DNA of 64,000 bases, from NCBI RefSeq assembly GCF_028389875.1, contig NC_084668.1, positions 17,813,993-17,877,992 of the forward strand. The letters are read 5' to 3'. The stretch comes from Rhea pennata. Its lineage: Eukaryota; Chordata; Aves; Rheiformes; Rheidae. The position numbers were made by a program, and so were the translations under genes. Positions within the stretch are counted from its first letter, which is position 1, and each line of letters opens with the position of its first letter. A model generated the notes under the pieces. The model had not been told where the DNA came from. It saw only the letters and a list, made by a program, of their open reading frames with translations, and ran no database searches. Shown here piece by piece: positions 32,301 through 44,300 of the stretch.

Positions 32301-35300
32301 CCCCAGAGCCTCACTCGCACATTTTAAGGGGCTGCAAGCGTCCGGCCAGTCACCTGCAGCCCCGTCTTGGCGAAAGGGGTGGCTCTGCGCGGACCTCGGC
32401 CGCGGCCCGCGCCGCCTCCCGGGCGCCGGAAGGGCTGGGTAGGGCCGCGGGGCATCTCGCTCCTGCCGGGACCCACGTCCGGCCTCGGCTGCCCCGGCTC
32501 TGCAGCGCTGGGCTCACGGAGCGGAGGGAGCCCCGGGGCAGCGCAGGGGCTTGCAGGGCCCTTCCCGCTGCCCCCGGGGCAGGGGGGTGCTTGCTCCCGC
32601 GGGCCCCGTCCGGGCGACAAAGCAGCGGCTCAGGCTCCATGGCTGCCAATCAGGCACCTTTCACCGGAGCTAAAAATGCACTTCCAGAAGGAAAACAAAA
32701 TAAAAACACAAAACAAAACAGAGAGGTGAAAAATTCCTTGACATTTCTCTCCTGCGAGTCCCCAGGGCCAGCAGAGAGGCGAGAGCCCCCGGAGTTTGTC
32801 AGGCAAACACTTTCACACCCTCGGCCACGCTCGGCACGCTGCCGCTGGAATGCCAAATATATATTTAAGCCCTGCTCATCAAAGGAGCCTGTTCGGAGTC
32901 GGTCTCGGGCAACGTGCATGTGGGTTTGGCCCAGAGTGAAAACCAGAGATGCTGAGAACATTTCTTGGGGATGGGAGAAAGTGCAAGCGCCCACGGAGAC
33001 GCGCGCGCGCGGCGGCGCAGGGGATAAACGGCAGCCTTCAAGGTCATGTGTCTGCAAGGCCGTGGGCTGGGCACGGGGTACCTGCCCGCTCGGCGCGCTC
33101 GCTCTTATCAGCTCCCGTCGCGCAGCCGGGTGGGGATGTTTAGGCTGGACCCGGGCCAGCGGCGGTTCTGCATTCCTGCGCGCTATAAACCTAGTCAAAG
33201 CTAAAGGAGCTCGGCCAGCACAGCCAGGGTCCAGGGAGACGAGCAGGAAGCGACGCTCTGGGAGAGGACGAGCCTGCGGGGCCGCGGCGCGAGGGCGGGG
33301 GGGATCGCGGGGCTGGCCCGGGCGGCGCGCGCCGCGAGAAGCGGTACCTCCGTCCCCGGAGGTGACAGGTCAGGCAGGCCGGGGGCTGGCCGGGGGCCGG
33401 AGGCGGTGCGGCCAGGAGGGATCGCCGCCGCGAGCAAAGCGAGCGCGCCGCCGGCGCTGTGAAATCACGCATTACGCGCCTGTCGCCCGCGGCAGGACCT
33501 GTCCGTCAGGCCGCCGGCGAGCCGGGCGCTGCGCGCTCTGGTTACGGCCCGGGGAACGCCGCCTCGAGAGGCAGCGCCGGCCTGGCACCGACCCCGCGCA
33601 GCCGTGCCCCGGGTTCATCTCCAGGTGAGCGCCCGGAGCGCTGGCCCGCGGCTCGCGTTTCAGGCACCTGCTGCTAATAAAACACCCTGTCGGGGCATCT
33701 TCGCCCTCCCGTCTGCTCTCGGCACCCCTGCAGCGCTGTGGGGAAGGGGAGCGCAGGGCGGTGGGAGAGCGGCGGGCAGCGGCCCGGCCCCCTCTCGCCC
33801 CACGCCGCGGCCCTGCGCCCGGCGAGCAGCCGTCCCGCCGCGGGCTGCAACGCCCATCCCTCGCTGCGTCGCGGCGCCCAGGCCGCGCGGCGCTCGGGGC
33901 GACGGTCACGCCGGCGCCTCCGCGGTGACGGGCCTTTTACGCGTGGCTACGAGGGAAATAACACCCACCCCGGCACCAGGCCTGGAGAGCAGCCAGGATT
34001 TTTCCCTCTTGACGTGCTGACGTTTCCTCCCCGGTCCTGAACCCCTGCTTTGCTCTGGTGGCTTTAGCCTTTGAGGCTTGGCCCTCTCCATTCTCATGCC
34101 CGCTCTCCAGCCCCCTGCCCGCTCTCCGTTCGGGGCTGCCTTGCTCCGAGGGGCTTCACCCACATCTGCCTCCTCCTGCCAGCAGAACTGTGGCCTCTGG
34201 CCAAGCACACGCTTTCCTTAAAAGGCTCTCCGTTCTCATCCATATTTGTATAACCAGATTTTCTCTTCCATGGAGCATCACTCATCATCATCACTGCTGC
34301 AAAACAAGGTCCTAAGAAGCACCCAGGCCCCCTTTATCCACGACAAACACCATGTGCTCACAGTCACTTTCTCCTGGACCAGCACCACCACTTTCCATTC
34401 CAGCAACTCGTTTATCCTTAATAAGATGCTCCAGTATTTGCTGTCTTCTACAGAGCATCAGGCTAGAAAATCCTCCTACATAGCTTAAAGACCCTTCTGT
34501 GATGTTTTGGTCCTGGTGGCTCCTGTTGGGTCTTCAGGTTGACCCTGCCCAACTCCTGCTGTCCCCTTTTCCCCACGTCAGCTCCTTTGCAGTTGCCATC
34601 CCCTGTGCTGCTCTCTGCCAGTCTTGAAGACACAGTATTTTTCCGAAGGAAGGAGGGCTCAGCAAGCCAGCCCAAACGTGCTCCTTGCTGTGCTCCCCGC
34701 TGCTAGGCCCCAGAGGGGTCCAGAGCCGCTGGGCCTCGAGCAGAGGAGACCACCTCCCTCCCCAGCCATGACTCACTGGGGTCTCAGGGAAGAGGGGAGC
34801 ATTGCAGACCCTCCTGCACTGCCATCAGCTGCCGCCATCTCAAAACATGAGCCCGTGGCTGGAAGACACAGCAGTGCCACTCGGGAAGCTGTTTCGTTGC
34901 TCACCAACAGCACCAGCTCCTCCAGCCACCCAGAGACGACCAAGGAAAGAAGGGTGCCCTCGAATCCCCCTGAGCGGCAGAAATGCTCCAAATGCCTCGA
35001 AACTCAAAACACAACAGTCAAAGTGGATGTCAGCACTGAGCGGAGGACTGGGCTGCGTGGGGCCCCCATCCCGCTGGGGACCTTGGGGTTAGGATCACCT
35101 CACCCTGCCCTGGGCTGGCTCCCCCGCGCCGGCGCCGACGGCTCGGTGCCTCCTAGCCCGCTGCACATCCGCCGTCTCGGCCCCGAGCAGGAGAGCAGGA
35201 ATCAATTAGAGGGCTGGCAAAGGCAGGGCTCCTCCAGGGCTGGCGAGCGGCACCGGCTCCAGCGGCCGCAGAGCAGCGCTCGAGCGCACGTGGCACCAGG

Positions 35301-38300
35301 GCCAGGCAGCTCCCGGGCCGTCTCCGTGCATCCGGCCTGAGCCCCGGCTTGGGCTGAGCCCACCCCACCTCTGCCGCTGCCGGCCCTCGAACCCCTCCCC
35401 CGGGAAAGCAGATGTACAAATGGCTCATGGGGGAGACACATGGGAACCACTTGAAAGCCATGGTATGAAAGCGCTGGTAAACCAGGGCCACTCCTCTGCT
35501 CCTCCAGCTCCAGCGCTATTTATAGTGCTCCTGGTGCCCGCCCGGGGGGGCTCCATCCCCGGGGCGCAGCCTTCTGCCAAACCAGCCATCGTCTCCTCCG
35601 CGCAGCTCCCAGGCCCCCCAGCAAGGTCCGCAAAAGGCCCCAGACCCACGTGATAGTCAAGGTACTCTAGGGTGGGCTCTCCTTGCCCTCTAGGAGCCCA
35701 GCCAGCCCCACGGCGCGGCGGCATCAGCCTCTCTGGGAGAGGGCAGCTGCCCTGCTCCAGGCCGGGCTGCTCCCAGCACCCTCGGACATCCAGCACGTAG
35801 AGCAGGAGCGTACACGCATATGGAGCCCACTATGCCAGCCTGGAGACACGAGAGACCCCACCAAGCCGTGATCCCTTCCTGGAGCTCCAGCATTAGCAAC
35901 CCAAGCGTCTGCGGCCAGGCTGGAGGAGACATCCCTGCTCTCTCCAGCCTCCAAGCAGCAGCCGGATGGGAAGGCAGGGGGAGACTTGCCTCAGGCTCTT
36001 TGGCTGGTTTTCATGTTGCACGAGAGGGGATCAGGTTTCCGCCCCATGTCCTGGTAGCTGACACCTCCTGGGCATTTGCAGGGACTTCCTGAGCCGCTGC
36101 AGGCAGAAGAAAGTTGAGGGTGTGATGGTGAAATGTGTTTTTGGCAACCCACACCTTGCCAGGGCTGTGGGGACAGATACCGGCCCCCCGGTGACGGGCA
36201 GTCACAGCAGCCAGGCACCGCGGGGGGCTGCCACCCCTCCGCCAGCCTCCGCAGCAGCGCGCGTGCGGACGCCCACGGCAGCACCCTGCCCTGCCAGCAG
36301 CAGCTGGGGCTCCAGCTGGGCACGCAGCTCAATGCCGAGTCGTGCACCGATGGCCGGAACGGGGGCCCAGGAGTCCGGGGAACAAACATGGCGGCAAGCC
36401 CACGCCTCGCTCCCCGGAGCAGCGGTGCGGGGGCTCTCGGCCTCCCCCCGGGCAGGCCGGGGAGGATGCCACACGCGCGAGCATCCCCGGGCAGCCGCAG
36501 CCGCGGCGGTGCGAGCAGGCTGGTGCAGAGCAGGTGCTCGCTGCCGGCGCTCCCCTGCCACCAGCCCCAGAGCAGCCAGACTTATTCCCTGAATATGTGG
36601 CCACTGGGGGGGGGGGGAGGCTTGGGGGGGCTCTGCCAGCCCCATCTGCCCTCCCGCCCCATGCACGGTCCGTGTCCCACCGCCCCCCTCGGTGGCCGCC
36701 GGGGCTGCCGCGGGCCCGACACCAGTGACGGGAACAGAGCCCTCCTGGACCGTCTCCGGCACCCGCCAGCCCTGATTACTGGCCCCGAGCGGACCCAAGT
36801 CTTTCCTTCCTCAACCACAGAGGGAAAAGTTTCCAAATTAAAAACCTAAAACTGGCAACAAGGTGCCCATGGCAGGAACCTTTTAAACTGGCCATTAAAG
36901 TTTATAAGTTAGACGGGCACCAAAAGCGAACGCCGAGCTGCAGGAAAACAGCCGCTCCTCCTCGGGCAGCCTAACCACGGCTCTCCCCAAAGCCGCAGGG
37001 CTGACGTCACGGCATGACTTCACCCGGCACCCACCGCCCGCCAGCCCCAGCCCCGTGTTTACCCCTGCCCGTCCCCGCCGCGGGCCCTCGCCGCCCGCTC
37101 TCCCTTTGAGGTCAGCAGCCCGGGGCCTGGCGAGGAAAAGAGCAGAAAGCAAGAAAGCAAACCTCAGCGCCCACAAGGCGGGCTGCAAAACACGGAGCCC
37201 CGGCGGCGGGCTCCGGCCCGGCCCTGCCGCCGAGCCCCGCCGCCGGCTCCGTCGCCTCCTTCCCGCCCCGGAGCCGCTCGGCCCCGGGGCGGCAGCGCGG
37301 AGCCGGGGTCCCGGCTGGGCGCAGGGCAGCCAGCCCCGGAGCGATGCACCGTGCCGCCCGAGAGGAGCTGTCGGCTGGGGGAGCTTCAGGCCTGGCGGAA
37401 ACACCAGCACCGGGTGCCCGGGCTCTGGGCACTGCCGGGGTGGCACCGTTGCCTCCCCCTCCCCTTGCCACCGCCCGGGCACCGGGGCTCCAGGCTGCTT
37501 GAATCACCGCCGGGCTCGGGCAGGTCTTGCAGGCGCGCGCAGGGCACCGGTTTGCTTCGCACGGTGGGGCGGCAGCGCAGAGAGCCGGCAGGCAGCGATG
37601 CTGGGAGAGCCCTGCCTGCCTCGGGAGGGTCGCTGCGGCTGTCTGCAGAGCGCCGGAGCAGCCGGGGGATAACGCCAGGCTCTGCAGACCCTGCGCAAAG
37701 CGACCGTGGCAAGCCGTGAGCTCCAACGGGCCCGACCGCCGCGCTCAGTTTGCAGGCGCACGTTGCCAAAAAAACAGGTGAGAGCCACAAAAGCCACCCG
37801 GGTTCACACGGGGGTGGCGAGGGAAAGGCCCGCGGCTTCACGGCCACCCGGCCGCCCTCCGCGAGGCCAATGTGGAGACGCTGCCCTGCGGGCAAGGCGC
37901 TGGACAGAGCGGGCTGGGAAAGCCACCGTCCCCATCCGCCGACGGTCGGAGCCGCCCGCCGCCCGCCGCCACCCCCGCCAGAGGTCTGTGGGCTGCATTT
38001 ATAGCCTCGGCCACAGGCCCTGGCCACAGAGAGCCCTTGTCCCCTGGACCGCACGATGCTCGGGAGCGCCTCCGGGAGCGGGGAGCTGGGCCGACCGCCT
38101 CCGCGCCCCGCCGGGCCGGCGCGCGGGGCACGCACGCAGCCTGCGCGCGCCTCCCCGCCGGCTCCGGTCGATGGGGAAGCACAAGGAAAATGCACGCACA
38201 GCCGCACACCCGCACACACACACACCGGGGCAGCCTCTGCAAACAACTGCTCGTTAAGTTAAAATTAAACTCTGCACAAATATTGACCTTTGGAGGGGAC

Positions 38301-41300
38301 ACAAACTCTGCCGATATATTTACCAGCTTTATAAACGGGCCTGACCACGGCGCCCTATACGCCGAGCCGGCGGAGACGCGGGCTGCGGAGGGACCCCGAC
38401 GGAGCCTGCCCCCGCTCGGGGCAAGGCCGCCGGGCGCAGGGCGGGAGGATGGACCCAGCCCCCTTCTCCCCCCCGCCCCGAGCCGCGGCGCGGGTGCCGG
38501 GCAGCCGGCGGGTGGCAGACCGCCCCGGGGCGGGCTGGGGAAGGGCCCGGGGGTCCCAAAGCCGCCCCTCGCCGGCCGCCCGCCCCGGTTCTCCGCAGGA
38601 GCGGATGCCCGCGCCGGCAGAGGCAGCAGGAGCTGACCGCGCACGGCCGCCGCTGCGCACGGCTGGCGGAGGGGGGCACGCACCCAGCAGACGCGACCGC
38701 CGCGCCGAGAGCGGCCCCGACGGCGGGCGCAAGGCTGCCGCCCGCGCCGGCCGCCCCGGCCCCGGCCTGGGAAGCAGGTACAAGGAGGGAGGAGAGCGCT
38801 GCGCATACAGCAGGGGATGCCCAAGCTCCGGCTCTCGGAAACACTGAATAGAGTCTTATTCAGGCCGATGTAAAACACTGTTAAAACACACAAAAATCCT
38901 TTGAGTAATGGGCGAGCGGGAAAGAGGCATCTATAATTAACAGTAACTGTTCGAGACGGTCGCTGCCCAGAGACGTGTACTGTGCAAAACCACTTGAAAA
39001 GGCCCCGTCTGAAAGGCGAAGCCTGGGGTTTTTCAAGAAGCCCGTCATGTAACGATCCTGGCCCTTCCAAAATAATTCTGCCATATTAAAAAAACCCAAA
39101 ACCTCAGCTTAATCGCCCCGCAGCGCTGGGACTGCAGAGCTCTGAGAAGAGGGGAAGGGAAGCACAACCGGCTCCAATTAGAGCCTCGTTAGAAAGAAAA
39201 GCTGGGGAGCTATTAGAGAGCAAGGCCAGGAGCAAGCGGAGCTGAGCTGGCTGCTCCTGGCAGGGACCCGCTGCGGGAGGGATGTCCCCACGCAGCCCCA
39301 TCCCCTCTCCATCCTGCTGGGGACCCCAAAGTGGCAGGGTCCCAGCCTCGGGCACTTGGCCTGTGCACCCAGACGAGTGGCACCCCAGCGGCAGAGACCG
39401 CCCCAGCCCGCGAGTCCCCACGGTGCCCGGATGGGGGCTGCGTCCGCACGGGGAGCATCTCCGCCAAGCCCTGGGTGGCAGCTGCAAACGCAGGACAGTC
39501 CCACCGCGAATGCCTGAGTCCTCCCGCCCCGCGCACCTGCACGGCGCTCCCGCCTTGCCTCCCGCCCGGGCGCCCTCGGTGCCCGGAGCCCTCCTGTCCC
39601 CCCTCACACCGCAGGTGTCCCCAGCGCTCATCCCTGCACCCCAGCGGGCTCTGCAAGCCGAGGACGGCCTGCTGCCTGGCTACAGCTGGACACCGAAATG
39701 CCAAAGCCCCGTCGGCTTGGCGCGAGCGCCAGCGCATCGCCGCGCAGGGCAGCTTTGGCCGCAGCGTCCGCTCCAGGCAGTGCCTGCGCCAGGCCGTTTG
39801 CTTCGTCAGCGCCGGCTTTAATTGCGCCTGTCGGCCCCTGCCCGCCCCGGGGCAGGGCACCGGGCGCCCGCCTGCAGCCCGGCTCCGGGGCCGGCTGGGA
39901 GGCATGCTGCCCGGAGCAGCCTCCCCTTCCCATCCCACAGCCTGGGACCCATCCAACACAAAGTTAATTTCTAACCATGGGTAACCACCGATGCCCGAGC
40001 TGGGATGATTTATCCCCTATCTGCCGGGGTCGGATTTATGAGCCACGCATCCCCTAGGCTGCGATAAAGGCCGTGCCTGTGCTCCTCCGGCCCCCCCTTC
40101 CCGCAGCCCCTCCGCGCGGCCGAGCCGCCCCCCCTCCCTCGCGCCCCCTTTGCCAGCCTGCCCCCGGTGCGGAAACCTGACAGCCCGCAGAAGAACAGTA
40201 AACAGCACAGAAAATAACACACGCTGGAGGCCAAGGAGAGACGCGCCGGCCGGCGAAGCCACAAATGGTTCCTGCTTTCGGGACCTGCTCAGGAAAACAG
40301 AGTGGGATGCAACCTGGGCGCCCACCGGCCGGCGGAAGGGGAGAGGGGAGCTGCTATTAATAGCCGGGCCAGGGCGCCGCTTGCGCGCAGAGCTCGGCCC
40401 CGCGACGCCGCGGCCCCGGTGCCGTCAGTCGGAGGCAAGGCTGCTGGGAGAGCTGGGTGGGAATGGGCATTTCCCCTGCAAACTGGAATTTGCGCACGGG
40501 CCGCGATTTCACTGCAGCAGGGACGCTCCAGGTTTGCATCCCGTCCACTCCGGGGGTACCCACACACCCCCCCCCCACCGCCCCCGGCAAGCCGAAATGT
40601 GTGGAGAGCTGAGAGCCTCCCCAAACCTGCCCCAACTTTCCTGCCTTCCACCAGCCCAAGGCCACCTTTCCCGAGCACACCCCACGGTGGCCAAGTTGCT
40701 CCCAGAGCCCCCCGTGGCAGCGCCGCTGCCCCTGCCCCACGCGCTGCAGTGCTCCAGCCAGGACGGCATCACCCTTACGCACCCTCACTGAGATTCTGCA
40801 CCCACGGAGCCAGCCCGATGCTCAGGCCGGCAGCCCCCGGGGTGCAAGGAGCGGGGCGGACGAGGCTGCGGGCAGTACTGCAGCTCTGGGGGGAGGCCCC
40901 CACCAGCCCCCACCGCCCCCAAGTGCTGCGGCACTGATAGCGGCAGCCCTGGCGAGGGAGAGAAGAGAGCCTTGTTCTGGGGCCAAGACTAAGGCGATTC
41001 AGTGCTCAGCTCCCTTGAGGTTTCTCGGGTGAAACCTGGCTCTGTAATGGCTGTGTCTGTAAAACGTATGGAAATGCCCATAAAACCTGTATCAAATGCT
41101 ATATGGATATATATGGATATATGGAGAGAACTATGAAATTAGGAGTACGCGGGGAATTGGGGCAGGACGGCTCCTCTCCGAGCCGTAAACACACACAAGT
41201 GAAAGGCACCGCCGGCAGCGGCTCCCGGAGCCGTGCAGACAGGCCGGCACGGCCAGGAGCTGGGGAAGGACTCCGTGTCTCCGGCCGGAGCGGGGCTCTG

Positions 41301-44300
41301 CGGATGCACCGGTCCGGCGTGCATCGCGTTAAGGAAAGCCACCGGGACACAGGGACAACACGATGCTCAGCCCTCCCTGCAGGGCAGCGTGTCGACAGAA
41401 TCGTGCGTGGGGCTGGAGGTCCCTCTCCAGGGCTTCACACTTGCCCCAGACCCCTGCTGCAGGCAGGGGCAGGGGTGCTGGCTCTGCAGAGACCTGGGAG
41501 TACCTGACAGCTCCAAGCAGAGCCGCCAAAGTGATCAGCAGGAGGCTGGAGAGAAGAGATGCACGTGGGGAGAACGGCCAGGAGCGGAGCAGTTGCAAAG
41601 ATTTGAGGGCCGAAACACTTCAGGAAAGAGATGTGGGGCCCAAGGTGGATGTGGGGACAGAGGCCCTGACCGGGGAGCCGGAGGTGGAATGGGGACAGGG
41701 GTAGCCGGGTTATCATCCGCTTCACAGGGATACTGCCTCAGCAGCCTTGAGGCTGATCAGCATCCGCCAAAACCATGCAAGGTGCACAGCCCTTCCCCAG
41801 GAGCTGCAGGGCTGGCAGCGAGCAATGGGAGAGAAACGCAGAAGACGCCCGATGCCAGCCCACACCGCAGCGCTACGTGACTCCGGCGCATCCACCAGCC
41901 AGACCCAAAGAGAAGCCCTGCAATGCCTGGAAATGCCAGGGGACCGCTTTGCACCTTCTCTCAAGTGCAGGCTCTGGACAAGCCAAGGAACGCGTGACCC
42001 TCGTGCTGCACGTGGGTGGCTTTGGGGAGCCCCGCGGGAGGCAGGCGCAGGGCATGCTGCTTCCTCAGTGGCTTTCTGGGCTGCTCTGAACACAGAGGCG
42101 TCGCCTGCCCTCCAGGCCCCACGCACATGGTGGTAACTGCAGCTGCCTCCCAGAGCAAACCTGGTGCAGCTGGCAAAACTGGGGCTTCTAGCAAGGGGAA
42201 TGACCCCAGAGATGACACCCTGTGCATGGGAAACCAGGCAGTCGCATGCTCCGCAGTCAAGGAACCACATAAATACGCTGGACAAGCAGCAGCCCTCTGC
42301 TCTACCAGTGTCGAAGAGCCATCGGGAGCCTACGACATGGGATCAGAGCACAGGGGAGAGGTGCAGGAGCAGCAGGTAAATAACTGCTGGTCCTGGTTGG
42401 AAAAGGGAGACCCCGTGGGCCAGAGCCAACTGCTTTTGAGGCGCACAATGCCAGAGCTCCTGCTCTACAGCCCCTGCCACGTGCTCGCACTGGGTCCCCA
42501 TGGGAAACTTCCCAGCATGAAGGTTAGCAGGTCTCTTCCAGGGAGAGCAAATGCTTGGAGAACAGTGTGCAAGGGCAGCCCTCAGCCCCACTGCAGCCCC
42601 AAAGGCAGAGCAACCTGTATGCCACTTCGGAGATGCCCCTTCCCAAAGGGCAAGTTTCAGCACAAGAAGATGGCACAGCATTGGTTAGAGCAAACAACTT
42701 CTATTTTTACTCCAAGGGCATGCGCAAAATGCAAAGCACATGTGCAACCCCAAACACACAGAGCTCATGACACGGGCCCACAACACAAGGAGCTTTTGGG
42801 GTCTCTTTACTGGTCTCCTGGTTTTCAGCTCCTCCTCCACAGGGACAGGAATGCAAGGATGCAAGGCAAAAGGATATGCTGAGCAGCAAGCAGAGCCTTG
42901 CTGTGATCAGCATCCCGCTGGAGAAATTTGTTATGGACGAGAGGAGACCTTCCAACTCTACATAGCAGATTTGCCTTCCCCTACAATCTCATGATTTCCA
43001 GAGCTGAGATTTTATGAAAACATCAAATATCATCAGATTTTATAGCCAAATTACAAATAAATGGGCAAATGGAGCGTGCTTACCTGGAGTAAGCAATAAA
43101 CCATGAGAGAAGAGCTGTGGTGGTACAGCGCTGTCACCACTGAAGCTTTTCGCTCCCTGTCCCACGCCAGGCGGCACCTGGTCGTCTCTGTCTCTCTTCC
43201 CTGGCACCAGCAAAGGCCAGGGAGCTGGACTCCTCACACCCAGCCCTCTGCTGCTCCCACTGAAACCTTTCCACTCCTTTAAGCTTTCCCAAAGCAGAGG
43301 ATGAGCCCAGAACCCCCAAATTTGGGGATTAATCCCATTTGGCTGCCCTGACCACCTCCCGTAAGAGCAGTGCACGTAGAGGCACCTGTGCACCATTCAA
43401 GTGCTTGTGCAGCAGGGGAAGCCAGGGCAGGAATCAGCATGAGTCTCCGGCTTGTCCCTGCTCCAAACTTGCAGCCAGCAGGGAGCAAGGTGGTGTCTCA
43501 GCTGCCCCAAGCGTGGGGCAGGTGCTGCAGCGATGGGGAAAGCTCTCTGGCCCCTCCACCCCACACGCCTGCTGCGTGACAGCCGCCGCGTGAGGAAGGG
43601 CTCTCCCCACTGCACTGCTAGCTGGGGCGATGGGCCTCCGCAAGGCGTGATGCTGCCGTCTGCCCAGGAGCATCCCTGCCCCGGCGGTGCAGCCGGCGGG
43701 ATGGGGAGGCGCGGAGACGCCGTACCGGGGCTGCGGGGCCGCGGAGCCGGGAGGCAGCGACGCGCTCCGCGGGCTGCAGCGGTGCGGTGCGGTGCGGCGC
43801 GGCGGCACGCTGCAGAGGCAGAGCCCCGCGCCGCCGGGAGCTGCTAGCCGGCGGCGCGGCGCCATCTGCCGCGTCCCTGGCACATGCCGGGACGTGGCAC
43901 GTCCCCAAAGCCACACGCAGGGAGACGGCCCGGGCGCCCAGCTGGGCCAGCGCTGGGCACCGGGCCGAGCCGGGCTGAGGCAGGCAGCGTGTGGCCGCTG
44001 AGCTCCCCCTCCTCTCCGCAGCCCCTTTACCGGCCTGACAACCAGGACAGGCCACAGCCCACACGGGACAGGAGCAGTGAAAGGTCTGATGTTTCTGGGG
44101 TGCAAGAGCAGCTCACGGCACCGCGGCAGAGGGTGACAGTGCTAAGCTAGAGAGCTGTCATCCTGCAGGGCTGCAGGTCTAACGTCTCCGAGAGCCTCGG
44201 TCATCTCCCCAGAGCTCTCTGACAGCCAGGGCACCCATTTTCCAGCAGTGCGGCAGTGATGAGGGTGCGAGCGCCTCCAGCCTGTCTCCTTTGGTCTCCA

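Noticed and set aside
31850..33628. 592-codon open frame on the plus strand
   Set aside because: Crosses CpG-rich and AT-rich intron alike, composition is Arg/Pro/Ala/Gly-biased, and no conserved motif is seen.
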